From: Propionibacteriaceae bacterium
Lineage (GTDB): Bacteria > Actinomycetota > Actinomycetes > Propionibacteriales > Propionibacteriaceae
Length of the DNA: 64,000 nucleotides
Assembly (NCBI GenBank): GCA_009782915.1
Contig: WRIC01000008.1
Coordinates: 26,774-90,773 of the forward strand
Direction of reading: 5' to 3'
Positions within the stretch are counted from its first letter, which is position 1. Each line of letters starts with the position of its first letter. The notes under the pieces are model-generated. The model had not been told where the DNA came from, ran no database searches, and saw nothing but the letters and a program-made list of their open reading frames with translations. Both the position numbers and the translations under genes were made by a program. This document shows positions 8,604 to 19,812 of the stretch, piece after piece.

Positions 8604-9884
8604 TTAGGGCAGGTAATTACGCGGGTTCACCAAGGAGCCACCCACCCACAGCATGAAGTGGAGATGGCAACCTGTTGAATACCCGGTGGTTCCCACGTAA
8701 CCAATGGTTTGACCCTGGGATACTCGTGCTCCATTGCTCACGGCGTAGCGAGAAAGATGGTTGTACGAGGAAACAATATGGCGACCCTTGACCCAACCAT
8801 GGTCAATAAAGATGCGGTATCCATAACCAGAGGAATAGTAGCGCTGGGAGACTCGCCCTGCAGCAACAGCCTTCAGTGGCGTACCACAGCTGGCAGCGAC
8901 ATCAATACCATCATGGAATCGTCGAACCTTGGCGATCGGATGAATGCGGTAGCCATAATTGGAGGACACCCAACCAGTGCTTGGCCAAATCAACCCATAG
9001 GAGGAAACCTTATATCCTGAACTGCTTGAGGAACTCGACGAGGAACCACTAGCGGGTTTGGATGCTGCTGCCTTTCTGGCAAGCTCAGCAATTTCTTCGT
9101 TGACCTTGCGAAGTTCAGCTTCATGGCTGGCCAGTGAAGCCTGGTCGGCTTTCAAAGCAGATTGGGCGGCGGCGCGAGCAGCAACCTGCTCAGCAAGGGC
9201 TGCTTCCACCTCAGCGTGGGCCCTCTCTGCAGCTTTCATCGCTTCTTCCATCACTGCAGTGTGGCGATCGGCTTCTTCCTTGGCTGCTGTGGCGGTTTCT
9301 TGGGCAATCTGGCTTTGGAGACGTTTCTCAGCTAATTCAGCTTGGATCTCACGCAGGTAGTCCAAGTCAATCTGATTGGTCACCAGGACCGTATCAGTCC
9401 ATTGAACGCGGTTAGCCAAATCAGAACTAGAGCTTGCCCCCAGCAAGGTCACCACCGAAATCATGGGCAGATTGTCCTGATAGACAGCCCGAGCATACCC
9501 AGCCACGGCTTCGCGTTGAGCATCAACCTTCTCCTGGCCCTTGGCCTCTTCTGCTTTCGCTTGAACCAGTACGACATTAGCTAGTCGAAGCTCTTCAGCT
9601 TTCTTGTCTGACTCAGCCTTGGCCACCGCATAGGCAGCTTGGGCAGATTCGAGTTTCGCTTGTGCCTCGGCCACTCGCGCCTGGGCGGCCTCAACCCGAG
9701 CAGCAGCTGCCACGAGGGCAGCCTCAGAAGCTTCAACGCTTCCCTTGGCTTGGGCGACTTCCTTGGTGATCTTTGATTTCTTGTCGCTGAGACCATCAGC
9801 GTTGGCCTCAGGAGCTAGTCCCACAAGAAGTACGAGGGTGCAACCAAGCACCGCAACGCGACGAACTAAGGTCTTCCAATTCAT
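8604..9884 (-). CDS. Secreted coiled-coil M23 (LytM) peptidase, EnvC-like
   Basis: A 426-residue exported protein: signal peptide (to about residue 29), about 230 residues of Ala/Glu-rich coiled coil, a serine-rich linker and a C-terminal LytM/M23 domain. The metal site is intact, with the first H-x3-D in HDGIDVA and the H-x-H in CHLHF, so unlike E. coli EnvC this domain looks catalytically competent. It lies directly downstream of ftsEX and upstream of smpB. EnvC and PcsB are held by the FtsX extracellular loop, and the coiled coil here is nearly the same in its central part as that of the NlpC/P60 protein at 6692-7912. I infer that both are FtsEX partners. GAGGAACCG precedes the ATG. Confidence 0.9.
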   Translation of the reverse strand: MNWKTLVRRVAVLGCTLVLLVGLAPEANADGLSDKKSKITKEVAQAKGSVEASEAALVAAAARVEAAQARVAEAQAKLESAQAAYAVAKAESDKKAEELRLANVVLVQAKAEEAKGQEKVDAQREAVAGYARAVYQDNLPMISVVTLLGASSSSDLANRVQWTDTVLVTNQIDLDYLREIQAELAEKRLQSQIAQETATAAKEEADRHTAVMEEAMKAAERAHAEVEAALAEQVAARAAAQSALKADQASLASHEAELRKVNEEIAELARKAAASKPASGSSSSSSSSSGYKVSSYGLIWPSTGWVSSNYGYRIHPIAKVRRFHDGIDVAASCGTPLKAVAAGRVSQRYYSSGYGYRIFIDHGWVKGRHIVSSYNHLSRYAVSNGARVSQGQTIGYVGTTGYSTGCHLHFMLWVGGSLVNPRNYLP

Positions 9885-10036
9885 CGGTTCCTCCGAATCT
9901 GAGTCTCTGCGCGCCTACCGACATATGTCCCGTAGGCGTGAGATGACTCTAGTTCCGTCGTCGCCGAGCACCCAGAAATAGGGTTTTCTTGGTCGTGTCA
10001 CAGGGGAAAAGCCTCAAGGTGGACTTGAGCAATGGT

Positions 10037-10939
10037 TTAGACCCTCAGGTATCTCCGCGCAGAAATCACGGTTGGAATCACCGACAAGATGATTGCCACA
10101 AGCACCATTCCCCCAACAGCGATGCCGGTTTGAGGCCATCCAACCCAGCGGAAACCATCACCAGCGCCCGTATTGCGCATGATGATGAACCAGACCCCAA
10201 AGATCACAGTTCCCGAAGCTAAGACAGCACCCACTAATCCAGCGATCAGAGACTCCAGGAGGAAGGGGCCCATGATGTAGAAGTTAGAGGCACCCACCAA
10301 ACGCATGATCCCAATCTCGCGACCACGGGTGAAGGTGGCCATACGAATCGTCGTACCAATCTGGAGAGCAGCTGCCAGGAGCAAAACCACACTCAAGGCG
10401 ATCGTCCCCCACTGCAAGGCCCCCAACCATTTGAAGACCGGATCGAGGATTTGATGAAGGTCCTGAATTTTTTGGACACCGCGCATCAGCTGAAGTTGGG
10501 ACACCAAACCCGCATACTCCTGCGGATCGACGAGCTTGACTCGGTAGTTGTCCTGCATCTCTTCGATGCTCAACGAATCTTTGATCGGGGAGTCTTTAAA
10601 AACATCCAGGAACTCTTGATAAGCCTGCTCCTTGGTCTGATAGTAGACTGCCTCAACCTCCGGGTTGTTTTGGATGGCAGTAAAAATCTGAGCCCTCTGC
10701 TCATCGGTGGCATCCTGACCAGGTTCACAATTACCACCGGTTTGGAGTTTGGCCGTACACAGATAAACTGTGATCTCGATCTTGTCGTACCATTCCCCCT
10801 TAAAGAGGTTGACCTGCTGGGCGGCAATCAAACCAGCGCCAAACAGTGACAGGGACACCCACATGGTCATGATGACAGCCAAGGTGATGCCAAGGTTTCT
10901 GACCAAACCAGACCAGGTTTCGGATAAAGCGTGACGCAT
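10037..10939 (-). CDS. ftsX: Cell-division protein FtsX
   Basis: A 300-residue permease-like subunit of FtsEX, which couples ATP hydrolysis by FtsE to activation of periplasmic or extracellular wall hydrolases. The start at MRHALSETWSGL is preceded by GAGAGGAAAG. An upstream in-frame start would overlap ftsE and lacks support. There is one N-terminal membrane segment (about residues 22-44), a large extracellular loop (about 45-165, rich in Glu/Gln/Asp), then three C-terminal segments, the standard FtsX plan. It begins ten bases after ftsE ends and is followed by the M23 coiled-coil hydrolase that probably docks on its loop. Confidence 0.95.
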   Translation of the reverse strand: MRHALSETWSGLVRNLGITLAVIMTMWVSLSLFGAGLIAAQQVNLFKGEWYDKIEITVYLCTAKLQTGGNCEPGQDATDEQRAQIFTAIQNNPEVEAVYYQTKEQAYQEFLDVFKDSPIKDSLSIEEMQDNYRVKLVDPQEYAGLVSQLQLMRGVQKIQDLHQILDPVFKWLGALQWGTIALSVVLLLAAALQIGTTIRMATFTRGREIGIMRLVGASNFYIMGPFLLESLIAGLVGAVLASGTVIFGVWFIIMRNTGAGDGFRWVGWPQTGIAVGGMVLVAIILSVIPTVISARRYLRV

Positions 10940-10949
10940 ATCTTTCCTC

Positions 10950-11639
10950 TCAGGCTCTCGCGCCGTAGATTCCACGAGCCTGGTCACGGACAACATGGCC
11001 CGATTCAAGCTCCACTACTCGTTTGCGCATCTGATCAACCATGGCCCAGTCATGGGTCGCCATGACCACCGTGGTTTCCGAGCGGTTGATTCTATCGAGA
11101 AGTTTCATGATCCCCACCGAGGTTTCTGGATCAAGGTTTCCTGTGGGTTCGTCAGCAAGCAGGATCTTCGGATGGTTCACGAAGGCACGAGCCACCGCCA
11201 CCCTCTGCTGCTCACCACCAGAGAGTTCATCGGGGCGACGCCCAGTCTTATCAGCAAGCCCCACCAATTCGAGGGTCTCGGGAACAACTTTACGAATGAG
11301 GGAACGTGGTTTGCCGATCACCTGCAAAGCAAAGGCCACATTCTCAAACACAGTCTTGCCGGGAAGCAGACGGAAATCTTGAGAGACCATGCCAATCTCG
11401 CGACGCAAGGCAGGAATCTTGCGCTCAGGTAGCGCCGCCACATCCTTGCCTGACACATAGATACGACCGGTCGTGGGACGGAATTCACGCAAAATGAGCT
11501 TCATCAGTGTCGACTTACCCGACCCTGATCCTCCCACGAGGAAGACAAACTCCCCTTTCTCGATCTCGATGTTGATGTTCGCCAGAGCAGCCCTGGTTTG
11601 CCCATCATAGATTCGAGAAACTTCTTCAAACTTGATCAA
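10950..11639 (-). CDS. ftsE: Cell-division ATP-binding protein FtsE
   Basis: A 229-residue ABC ATPase. Walker A is GGSGSGKST, the signature is [14 protein letters not shown], Walker B is ILLADEP with TGNLDP, and the switch histidine is in ATHDW. It starts with TTG, eight bases after GAGAGG. With ftsX it forms the FtsEX complex at the division site. It is the first gene of the ftsE-ftsX-hydrolase-smpB run, with prfB upstream on the same strand, a widely conserved actinobacterial order. Confidence 0.95.
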   Translation of the reverse strand: MIKFEEVSRIYDGQTRAALANINIEIEKGEFVFLVGGSGSGKSTLMKLILREFRPTTGRIYVSGKDVAALPERKIPALRREIGMVSQDFRLLPGKTVFENVAFALQVIGKPRSLIRKVVPETLELVGLADKTGRRPDELSGGEQQRVAVARAFVNHPKILLADEPTGNLDPETSVGIMKLLDRINRSETTVVMATHDWAMVDQMRKRVVELESGHVVRDQARGIYGARA

Positions 11640-11714
11640 TGCTTTACCTCTCCAGATCAGTTCATCAGTGCCCTACTCTACCTTGGTCTTCCTCAGGTCA
11701 AGGTTTACCTCGCC

Positions 11715-12836
11715 CTAAGCCTCAGCATTACTCATGCGACGCCACCGAATCCCAGCATCAATAAACCCATCCAAATCACCGTCAAAAACAGCCGTGGGGT
11801 TACCCACCTCGAACCCACTGCGAAGGTCTTTGACCATTTGGAAGGGTTGGAGTACGTAGTTACGGATTTGGGCGCCCCAAGAATTGCCACCATCACCTTT
11901 GAGTTCTTTCATTTCAGCCTCACGCTCCAAGCGGGCCCTCTCCAAAAGGCGGGATTGGAGGACCTTCATGGCAGCCACCTTGTTCTGGAGCTGTGATTTC
12001 TCATTTTGGCAACTGACGACGAGCCCTGTGGGAAGGTGGGTGATCCTGACCGCTGAGTCGGTAGTGTTGACCGATTGTCCACCTGGGCCTGAGGATCGAA
12101 AAACATCCACCCGAATATCGGCCTCCGGTATATCAATGTGATCTGATTCCTCAGTGACCGGCATGACCTCCACCCCAGCAAAAGAGGTGTGGCGTCGCCC
12201 CTGATTGTCAAAAGGTGAGATTCTCACCAGTCGGTGGGTTCCATGTTCAACCGCGAGTGTTCCGTATGCGAAGGGTGCCGTGACCTGGAAGGTCGCCGAT
12301 TTGATGCCTGCCTCTTCAGCGTAGGAGATGTTGTAAACCTCAGTTGTGTGACCGTGGCGTTCAGCCCAGCGCAGGTACATCCGAAGGAGCATTTCCGCAA
12401 AATCTGCGGCATCTACTCCCCCAGCCTCAGAACGAATAGTGATCAACGCGTCACGGTCGTCGTAGTCCCCGTTCAGCAGGGTTCGTACCTCCAAGGCCTG
12501 GATCTCCGGGGTGATCGCGCTCAGGGTCAATTCAGCTTCCGCAAGGGTCTCTGCATCCGATTCTTCAGCACCCAAGTCTATGAGTACGCTCGCGTCATCC
12601 AAGCGACTTCGCAGCGTCGCCACCTTCTCCACATCTGCCTGCAACCTCGACAACTTGGAGGTCACCTCCTGAGCATGGGCTTGATCATTCCACAAGTCAG
12701 GATGAGCAGCTTGGGTTTCCAGTTCCGCTATGGTGGCAAGTTTCTTGGGTACGTCAACAACAACCTCAATCGAACCCATCACGTGATCGAGCTCATTGAA
12801 GGTGTTTCGAAGATCATCCACAGTAGCCACGAGCAC
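11715..12836 (-). CDS. prfB: Peptide chain release factor 2
   Basis: A 373-residue class I release factor. The UGA-reading tripeptide SPF is in [10 protein letters not shown] and the catalytic GGQ in [14 protein letters not shown]. The whole gene is one open frame, so the programmed +1 frameshift used by many bacteria is absent, as is usual in actinomycetes. The exact start is uncertain: the GTG used here has no clear ribosome site, and a GTG four codons later (VDDLRNTF) is also possible. It sits upstream of ftsE, and the palindrome block lies behind its start. Confidence 0.93.
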   Translation of the reverse strand: MLVATVDDLRNTFNELDHVMGSIEVVVDVPKKLATIAELETQAAHPDLWNDQAHAQEVTSKLSRLQADVEKVATLRSRLDDASVLIDLGAEESDAETLAEAELTLSAITPEIQALEVRTLLNGDYDDRDALITIRSEAGGVDAADFAEMLLRMYLRWAERHGHTTEVYNISYAEEAGIKSATFQVTAPFAYGTLAVEHGTHRLVRISPFDNQGRRHTSFAGVEVMPVTEESDHIDIPEADIRVDVFRSSGPGGQSVNTTDSAVRITHLPTGLVVSCQNEKSQLQNKVAAMKVLQSRLLERARLEREAEMKELKGDGGNSWGAQIRNYVLQPFQMVKDLRSGFEVGNPTAVFDGDLDGFIDAGIRWRRMSNAEA

Positions 12837-12879
12837 CGATTCTACCGGTGTACGACCTCTGAGGAGAACTTATGACTAG

Positions 12880-13320
12880 TTGTGTGACTGCGGGGTCTGG
12901 ATTCCTTGTGCGAGTCACAACACTGGCATGACCCGCCCCGTCTGCGCAGCATAGCGACTCGCAGTGCGCTGCATGACTCAATTCCCGTCACCCTGCGGAG
13001 CGGAGCGACTCGCAGGGTGACAAGGGGACGGTATGAACTGTCACACGTGTGACAGGCAACGAGTCACACTCATCGCCGTCACCCTGCGCGAAGTCGCAGG
13101 GTCCAGACTATCCAGTTGCCTGACTGTGGATTCTGGATTCTGCGAGTCGCTTCGCTCCGCAGAATGACCGGGAAGAATGTGCTCCGCAGAATGACGGGGA
13201 AGAATGTGCTCCGCAGAATGACGGGGCAGGAGAAAATCTGCAGGGTGACGGGAATTGGGTGACGGGATCGATTCCTGCCACCCCGCAACCATCTGGGGAA
13301 AGGCGAGGGGTGCGGACAGG
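12880..13320. repeat. Palindromic repeat cluster between prfB and pckG
   Basis: This 500-base gap contains no gene. It holds several stem palindromes: GTCACCCTGCGGAGCGGAGCG...CGCAGGGTGAC near 12985-13022, a CCCTGCG/CGCAGGG copy at 13077-13109, and an inverted TTCTGCG/CGCAGAA copy at about 13130-13170. After the last come two and a half tandem 27-bp units (13161-13187, 13188-13214, then partial). The spacer between the paired copies carries CAGTTG...TGACTG, a smaller internal dyad. Confidence 0.85.
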
Positions 13321-13352
13321 GTTGGGAGGTCACGCACCCCTCACGGTTGGTG

Positions 13353-15185
13353 CTAACTTGCGTCAGCAATCCTTTGGCGCAGATCAGCCAATTGCTTGGT
13401 GAGTTCTGCGGGTAGTTTGTCGCCGAATTGTGCGAAATACTCTTCAGCCAGGTCAGCTTCCACACTCCAGGCTGCCGGGTCCAAGGTGAACAGGGCATCC
13501 ATGGTTTCTGCTGAGATATCCAGACCGTCCAAGTTGAGCTCACCTGGAGCAGGGATCTGGCCAGAGATAGCATCGACAGCTTCAGCTTCACCAGCTACCC
13601 GGCGTACTGCCCACTCGATGGGGCGGCAATTCTCGCCGAAACCCGGCCACATGAAATTGCCATCGGCGTCCTTGCGGAACCAGTTCACCTGGAAGATCTT
13701 GGGAGCCTTGTCACCAAGGATCTTGCCCATCTTCAACCAGTGTGCCCAGTAGTCGGCCATGTTGTAACCACAGAAGGGAAGCATCGAGAACGGGTCGCGA
13801 CGAAGAGCGCCCACCGAACCCTCGGCAGCAGCAGTCTGCTCAGAAGCTACCGTGGCACCCACAAAGACACCATGCTCCCAGTCATAGGACTGGGCGATCA
13901 GCGGCACATTGGAGGTACGACGTCCACCGAAGAGGATGATGTCCACGGGCACACCAGCTGGATCCTCCCAGTTGGGGGCAATCGAGGCGGCCTGATCGGC
14001 GCGTACAGTGAAACGACCATTCGGATGGGCAGCAGGAGTGCCAGATTCCGGGGTCCAGTCATTGCCCAACCAGTCGATCAGGTGAGCAGGTGGTTCATCG
14101 GTCAAACCCTCCCACCACACGTCACCATCATCAGTCAACGCAACATTGGCGAAGATCGTGTCATGGTCGAGCGCTTCCAAAGCGGTGGGGTTGGTCTTCA
14201 GCGACATGCCGGGTGCCACACCAAAGAATCCAGCTTCAGGGTTGATCGCGTACAGACGCCCATCAGCACCAGGGCGCAACCAGGCAATGTCATCACCAAT
14301 AGTTTCGACCTTCCATCCGGGGATAGTGGGACGCAGCATCGCCAGATTTGTCTTTCCACAAGCAGAGGGGAAAGCAGCCGACAGATGGAAGTGGCGACCC
14401 TTCGGATCAGTCAACCTCAGCAGCAGCATGTGCTCGGCGAACCAGTTTTCATTGCGGGCCAGAACTGAGGCGATACGCAAGGCGTAACACTTCTTGGCCA
14501 GCAGTGCGTTTCCGCCGTACCCAGAACCATAGGACCAAATCTCAGAGGTCTCAGGGAAGTGGGTGATGTACTTCTCGTCATTACACGGCCAGATGACATC
14601 TTCGCGCTCGTTGCCATCAGCGTCAATGAGTGGGTAGCCCACCGAGTGCACAGCAGGAACCCAGAAGGCCCCAGCATTAATAGCATCGAGGGCTTTCGTG
14701 CCGGCGCGGGTCATGAGGATCATGTTGATCACCACGAAGGGCGAGTCAGTGACCTCGATACCCAGCTTGGAGATCTCCCCACCAAAGGGGCCCATCGAGA
14801 ACGGGATGATGTACATCGTGCGACCACGCATACAACCATTGAAGACCCCCTTGATGGTTGCGCGCATCTCGGTGGGATCAGCCCAGTTGTTGGTCGGACC
14901 AGCGTCTTCTTCTTTCTCCGAACAGATGAAGGTACGCGACTCCACACGGGCTACGTCAGCAGGGTTGGAGCGAGCCAGGAAACAGTTCGTTCGCTTGGCA
15001 GGGTTGAGCGGGATCATCGTACCGGCGTCAACCAGCTCGGCAGCTAGCTTATTCCACTCTTCCTTGGATCCATCACACCAGTGAATGGCTGACGGCTTGG
15101 TTAAATCGGCAATCTCATTGACCCATGAGAGGAGGGCTTCGGGGACACCAGCAGGTGTATTCGTGGGGATGGCTTCCTGGGTCAT
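13353..15185 (-). CDS. pckG: Phosphoenolpyruvate carboxykinase (GTP)
   Basis: A 610-residue enzyme interconverting oxaloacetate plus GTP and PEP plus CO2. The GTP-class P-loop with its reactive cysteine is [24 protein letters not shown] and [10 protein letters not shown] are further family blocks. Length is typical (about 610). Of two adjacent ATG codons I take the second, which is better spaced from AAGGAG. In propionate-forming actinomycetes this enzyme can link the C3 and C4 pools in either direction. It stands alone between repeat clusters and has its own upstream region of about 250 bases. Confidence 0.96.
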   Translation of the reverse strand: MTQEAIPTNTPAGVPEALLSWVNEIADLTKPSAIHWCDGSKEEWNKLAAELVDAGTMIPLNPAKRTNCFLARSNPADVARVESRTFICSEKEEDAGPTNNWADPTEMRATIKGVFNGCMRGRTMYIIPFSMGPFGGEISKLGIEVTDSPFVVINMILMTRAGTKALDAINAGAFWVPAVHSVGYPLIDADGNEREDVIWPCNDEKYITHFPETSEIWSYGSGYGGNALLAKKCYALRIASVLARNENWFAEHMLLLRLTDPKGRHFHLSAAFPSACGKTNLAMLRPTIPGWKVETIGDDIAWLRPGADGRLYAINPEAGFFGVAPGMSLKTNPTALEALDHDTIFANVALTDDGDVWWEGLTDEPPAHLIDWLGNDWTPESGTPAAHPNGRFTVRADQAASIAPNWEDPAGVPVDIILFGGRRTSNVPLIAQSYDWEHGVFVGATVASEQTAAAEGSVGALRRDPFSMLPFCGYNMADYWAHWLKMGKILGDKAPKIFQVNWFRKDADGNFMWPGFGENCRPIEWAVRRVAGEAEAVDAISGQIPAPGELNLDGLDISAETMDALFTLDPAAWSVEADLAEEYFAQFGDKLPAELTKQLADLRQRIADAS

Positions 15186-15446
15186 CATTGACTCCTTGTG
15201 TAGCTCACGTCTCCGCAGTACGGATGCGCGATGATCATTACTGATTGTCCTTGTGGGGTACGCTAGCGACTCACCACTGTGACATGTTCAGAATACTAGC
15301 TTGATCCACAACCACCACCAGAAATCTTCTGGTTGTCCCAGCAAGTGGAACGCTCTGACTCATAGTGATGAGTCTGCTTACCGCTCAATGGATTGGGCTG
15401 ACCAGAACAACCCAAGTGAGGTAGACTAGGTGGTCGCGTTTGCATA

Positions 15447-15522
15447 GGACTCATAGCTCAGTTGGTGGAGCGCTTCCCTTACAAGGAAGAGGTCGTCGGT
15501 TCGAGCCCGGCTGAGTCCACCA
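15447..15522 (+). tRNA. tRNA-Val (anticodon TAC)
   Basis: The acceptor arms GGACTCA and TGAGTCC pair fully. The D-arm is GCTCAGTTGGTGGAGC. The anticodon stem CTTCC/GGAAG encloses CTTACAA with anticodon TAC, and the T-arm is GTCGGTTCGAGCCCGGC. The 3' CCA is encoded (15520-15522). The 260 bases between it and pckG hold a small hairpin (15317-15333, ACCAGAA/TTCTGGT) and no gene. Confidence 0.96.
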
Positions 15523-15600
15523 CCATCACCCTGCGCACCCAACCCAGTCATTCCGCGCTATGTACCCAATCCGGTCATTCCTTGATATGTACCCAATCCG

Positions 15601-16480
15601 GTCATTCCGCGCGAAGTCGCGGAATCCAGATGTGATAGTTCCCACGACTGGGGTTGTTGGTGGTTGGTCAGACTGTTCGCCTGAGCGCATATTGTGGATG
15701 ATGTGGATTCTGGGCCCTGCGACTTCGCGCAGGGTGACGGTGGTGGAGTTGCGCAGGGTGACGGCTGTTGAGGTGTCATTGGAGTTGAGCGCAACGATCC
15801 AGAATTGCCACCATCAGCAACTGCGGCATCTTTCGAACAACCGCGACCGTTCAGCGGTGGAAATGCAGGATCGTTGCGTCGCTGGTCAAACCGCGACTCA
15901 CTCCCAACCCCACCAAGTCATTCCGCGCGAAGTCGCGGAGTCCAGATGTGATAGTTCCCACGACTGGGGTTGTTGGTGGTTGGTCAGACTGTTCGCCTGA
16001 GCGCATATTGTGGATGATGCGGATTCTGGACCCTGCGACTTCGCGCAGGGTGACGGGGGTGGAGTTGCGCAGGGTGACGGGGGTGGAGTTGCGCAGGGTG
16101 ACGGTGGAGAGACGCAGGGGGACGGCTGTTGAGGTGTCATTGGAGTTGAGCGCAACGATCCAGAATTGCCACCATCAGCAACTGCGGCATCTTTCGAACA
16201 ACCGCGACCGCTCAGCGGTGGAAATGCAGGATCGTTGCGTCGCTGGTCAAACCGCGACTCACTCCCAACCCCACCAAGTCATTCCGCGCGAAGTCACGGA
16301 ATCCAGATGTGATAGTTCCCACGAATGGGATTATGTGTGGTTGGTGAGACTATTCGGCTACTCCGCGTAGTGGATGATGTGGATTCTGGGCCCTGCGACT
16401 TCGCGCAGGGTGACGGTGGTGGAGTTGCGCAGCGGCGGTGGTGGAGTTGCGCAGCGACGGTGGTGCGCGCCGGGTACGCG
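15601..16480. repeat. Tandemly duplicated 316/361-bp repeat block
   Basis: Two near-identical long units lie head to tail, 15601-15916 and 15917-16277, followed by a partial third from 16278. Each begins with a TTCCGCG/CGCGGAA palindrome (GTCATTCCGCGCGAAG...), has about 95 bases of shared spacer, then an inverted CCCTGCG/CGCAGGG palindrome, then a 24-bp tandem tail (one to three copies of GCAGGGTGACGGGGGTGG). A further dyad follows, GCAACGATCC against GGATCGTTGC. The size difference between units comes mainly from tail copy number. All open frames across 15523-16490 are repeat translations; there is no gene. Confidence 0.9.
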
Positions 16481-16491
16481 GATGCGCCACC

Positions 16492-16941
16492 CTACCGCCG
16501 TACTGCCTTAGGGCGAACCACCTTATGGGCTGACCAATCCTGGGAAACCTGGGCTGAGGTGGTTAACGACAGACCAGCAGCCACAACACCCTCGGATAGG
16601 TCGGATTGTGGTACGTGGCCGTCTCGACCAATTTTGGGGGTCATCACCCACAGAAAACCTGTGGGGCCTAAGTCGGTGAGTGAATCAATGAGGAGATCCA
16701 TGACATCCCCATCGTCTTCACGCAACCACAAAAGCACCACATCGACAGCCCCTGCGGATTCCTCCACCATGTCGGAATCGATGAGATCCATGATTGCTTG
16801 ACGAAAACCCTCGTCAACATCACTATCCCAACCGAGTTCCTCGACCGCCATATCTTTCATCAAACCAAGTTGGTGGATTCCCGCAGGATCAGCTCCACCG
16901 TCTTGACGCAGTACAGACTCCTTCGTCTTATCTAAACGCAC
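16492..16941 (-). CDS. DUF3052 family protein
   Basis: A 149-residue acidic, soluble protein with no signal peptide. The sequence GWDSDVDEGFRQAIMDL and the later VDVVLLWLREDDGD and GFLWVMTPK blocks match DUF3052, an actinobacteria-specific family of unknown function usually encoded beside aceE. Here it follows aceE by 19 bases on the same strand, which supports the assignment and suggests co-transcription. The start is a GTG without a strong ribosome site, so translation may be coupled to aceE. Its C-terminus (KVVRPKAVRR) ends where the repeat block begins. Confidence 0.8.
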   Translation of the reverse strand: MRLDKTKESVLRQDGGADPAGIHQLGLMKDMAVEELGWDSDVDEGFRQAIMDLIDSDMVEESAGAVDVVLLWLREDDGDVMDLLIDSLTDLGPTGFLWVMTPKIGRDGHVPQSDLSEGVVAAGLSLTTSAQVSQDWSAHKVVRPKAVRR

Positions 16942-16960
16942 GAGGACTAATCTACGCGAT

Positions 16961-19717
16961 TTAACCCTTGGATGTACGCCGAGTGTCCACTGGTGGAGAC
17001 ACTGTGGCGCTGACCTCGTTCAGTTGATACTTCTCGAAAGCCGCCAAAGGCGCTTCGGGGGCGATCTGCCCACCACGTGCAAGCATCTGAAGAGCCTTGA
17101 CCACTATCGAAGCGGCATCGATCTTTAGCCAACGCCGGGCAGCATCACGAGTATCAGAGAAACCGAACCCATCAGCGCCCAAGGCAAAGAAATCCTGCCC
17201 CACCCAAGGAGCGATCTGATCTTGGACAGCCCTCATGAAATCCGAGACAGCAATCACTGGACCAGGGCGCCCACCGAGCTTGTTGACCAGGAAAGGCTCC
17301 CGAGCGGCTCCCCCCTCCATGAGGGGGGCTTCGGACTCCATGGCATCACGTCTCAACTCATTCCAAGAAGTCACTGACCACACATCAGCGCCCACCTGGA
17401 AATCATGCCAGAGCATTTCTTGAGCCTTGAGTGCCCACGGAACGGAGGCACCCGAAGCCAAGAGTTGAACACAGGGGCGATCCTTGACCTGACCTTCACG
17501 CAGGAGATACATCCCGCGTTTGATTCCTTCCACGTCCACATTCGGTGGCTCAGCGGGTTGAATCATGGGTTCGTTGTACATCGTCAGGTAGAAGATCAGA
17601 TCCTGGGGGTCCTTACCGTACATGGTCTGCAAACCGTGTTCGAAGATATGGGCCATCTCGTAAGCGAAAGCCGGATCATAGTGGCGTATTGCAGGGTTCG
17701 CCGATGCGAGCAGGGGGCTATGCCCATCAGCATGTTGGAGCCCCTCCCCAGCTAGTGTTGTCTTCCCAGCGGTGGCTCCAATGAGGAACCCGCGGGCGAG
17801 TTGATCGGCTGCCGCATAGAATTCGTCGCCGGTACGCTGGAAACCAAACATGGAATAGAACATGTAGATCGGAACCATGGGATATCCGTGGGTGGCATAG
17901 GAGGACCCTGTTGCCGTGAACGCCGCCGCCGATCCGGCCTCATTGATTCCGGTATGGATGATCTGCCCCGAACTGGATTCCCGGTAAGCCAGCATGGCGT
18001 CATTATCGACCGGGGTATATTTCTGGCCGTGGGGGTTGTATATCTTGATCGTGGCAAAGAAAGAGTCCATTCCGAAGGTACGCGCTTCGTCAGGGATGAT
18101 GGGCACCACTCGAGTGCCGAATTCTTTGTGGCGAATCAGGTCCTTGAGCAGGCGTACGAAAGCCATCGTGGTAGCCACAGGCTGGGTGCCTGAACCCTGG
18201 CGTACTGCTGCATAAGCTTTGGACTCCGGCAAGGCGATCGGCTTCACCATCGAGCGACGTTCGGGGACAAAACCACCGAGTTTCATCCGGTGTTCCCTCA
18301 GATAAACGATACGTGGGTCTTCCGCGCCAGGGTGATAGTACGGTGGGAGGTAGGGATCGGCCTCCAACACCTTGTCGGTGATCGGGATCTGGAGGCGGTC
18401 ACGGAATGCTTTCAAATCATCGAGTGCTAGTTTCTTCATCTGATGGGTGGCATTGCGCCCAGCAAAATGGCTCCCCAAGAAGTAACCCTTGATCGTGTGG
18501 GCAAGGATGACCGTGGGTGCACCATTGGCATGACTCGCTTGAGCATAGGCAGCATAAACCTTCTGATAGTCATGCCCGCCACGGGTCAGACGCCAAATGT
18601 CGTCGTCACTCCAATGCTCAACCATCTGGGCGGTACGCGGGTCTCGTCCGAAAAAGTTTTCACGAACATACGCTCCATCGTTGGCTTTGAAGGTCTGGAA
18701 GTCACCATCAGGAATCGAGTTCATGAGGTTGACTAGTGCGCGATCCTTGTCTGCTTCGAGTAGCGGATCCCAGCCGGAACCCCACACCACTTTGATGACA
18801 TTCCATCCAGCGCCCGAGAAGAAGGCTTCCAATTCTTGGATGATCTTCCCGTTACCGCGTACTGGCCCATCGAGACGTTGCAGGTTGCAGTTGACTACGA
18901 AGGTGAGATTATCGAGCCCCTCATAGGCGGCGAATTGGATCAGTCCACGCGATTCTGGTTCATCCATTTCCCCATCACCGAGGAAGGCCCATACTCTCTG
19001 GTCGGAGGTGTCTTTCAAACCGCGATGAGCAAGATATCGGTTGAAGGATGCTTGGTAGATCGCGTTCATGGGGCCTAGGCCCATCGACACGGTGGGGAAT
19101 TCCCAGAATCCTGGAAGATTCCTGGGGTGAGGGTACGACGGCAGGGCCCGAATTTTTCCGTCAACAAGGTGGCTTTTTTCTTGACGGTATCCATCAAGAT
19201 CAGCTTCCTCCAGACGCCCTTCAAGATAGGCTCGGGCATACATTCCTGGTGCTGAATGACCTTGGAAAAATATTTGGTCTCCCCCGCCGGGGTGTGCCTT
19301 ACCTCTAAAGAAGTGGTTGAGACCTACCTCATAAAGCGTAGCTGAGGACGCGTACGATGAAATGTGTCCGCCCACACCAAATCCTGGTCTTTGGGCTCGA
19401 TGAACCATGATGGCGGAGTTCCACCGAAGGAGGCGACGGTAGCCTCGTTCCACCACGATGTCACCTGGGTATTCGGGTTCCTGAGCAACCCCAATAGTGT
19501 TGACGAAGTCTGTGCTGTGTAAACCTGGTACGGCAATGTGGCGTTCCCTTGCACGCTCCAGCAAGCGTAAAACCATGTAATGTGCGCGCTCATAGCCTGA
19601 ATCACGGATGAGCCCGTCGAAGGACTCTAACCATTCTCCAGTCTCATGGGGGTCCTGGTCTTTCACTGCGGATGGAATCCCTGAGATGATAGGGGATGAT
19701 TGCTCTTGGGGTATCAC
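16961..19717 (-). CDS. aceE: Pyruvate dehydrogenase E1 component, homodimeric type
   Basis: A 918-residue thiamine-diphosphate enzyme that decarboxylates pyruvate and acetylates the lipoyl domain of E2, feeding acetyl-CoA synthesis. The ThDP-binding motif begins at [12 protein letters not shown] and ends near NLTFVVNCN. The length and the single-chain layout are those of the AceE type found in actinomycetes and enterobacteria, not the split alpha/beta type. The start is a GTG preceded by AAAGGATG. DUF3052 follows. No E2 or lipoate gene is in the window, so those subunits must be encoded elsewhere. Confidence 0.96.
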   Translation of the reverse strand: MIPQEQSSPIISGIPSAVKDQDPHETGEWLESFDGLIRDSGYERAHYMVLRLLERARERHIAVPGLHSTDFVNTIGVAQEPEYPGDIVVERGYRRLLRWNSAIMVHRAQRPGFGVGGHISSYASSATLYEVGLNHFFRGKAHPGGGDQIFFQGHSAPGMYARAYLEGRLEEADLDGYRQEKSHLVDGKIRALPSYPHPRNLPGFWEFPTVSMGLGPMNAIYQASFNRYLAHRGLKDTSDQRVWAFLGDGEMDEPESRGLIQFAAYEGLDNLTFVVNCNLQRLDGPVRGNGKIIQELEAFFSGAGWNVIKVVWGSGWDPLLEADKDRALVNLMNSIPDGDFQTFKANDGAYVRENFFGRDPRTAQMVEHWSDDDIWRLTRGGHDYQKVYAAYAQASHANGAPTVILAHTIKGYFLGSHFAGRNATHQMKKLALDDLKAFRDRLQIPITDKVLEADPYLPPYYHPGAEDPRIVYLREHRMKLGGFVPERRSMVKPIALPESKAYAAVRQGSGTQPVATTMAFVRLLKDLIRHKEFGTRVVPIIPDEARTFGMDSFFATIKIYNPHGQKYTPVDNDAMLAYRESSSGQIIHTGINEAGSAAAFTATGSSYATHGYPMVPIYMFYSMFGFQRTGDEFYAAADQLARGFLIGATAGKTTLAGEGLQHADGHSPLLASANPAIRHYDPAFAYEMAHIFEHGLQTMYGKDPQDLIFYLTMYNEPMIQPAEPPNVDVEGIKRGMYLLREGQVKDRPCVQLLASGASVPWALKAQEMLWHDFQVGADVWSVTSWNELRRDAMESEAPLMEGGAAREPFLVNKLGGRPGPVIAVSDFMRAVQDQIAPWVGQDFFALGADGFGFSDTRDAARRWLKIDAASIVVKALQMLARGGQIAPEAPLAAFEKYQLNEVSATVSPPVDTRRTSKG

Positions 19718-19812
19718 GAGAGTGTCATCCTTTCTCGGCGTAATGAAGTGATTCTTGCCACTTGTGTGAGAGAATCATTTCCCATCCTACAAAGGAATTT
19801 AAGGAGACCACA

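Noticed and set aside
11715..12836. Programmed +1 frameshift in prfB
   Set aside because: The gene is open from start to stop with no internal TGA, so no frameshift is needed.
15318..15334. Terminator or riboswitch between pckG and tRNA-Val
   Set aside because: Only a seven-base hairpin is present, with no T-run and no conserved aptamer sequence.
15560..16370. Long plus-strand open frames between tRNA-Val and DUF3052
   Set aside because: They run through duplicated palindromes; their proteins repeat the same low-complexity stretches and no start has a ribosome site.
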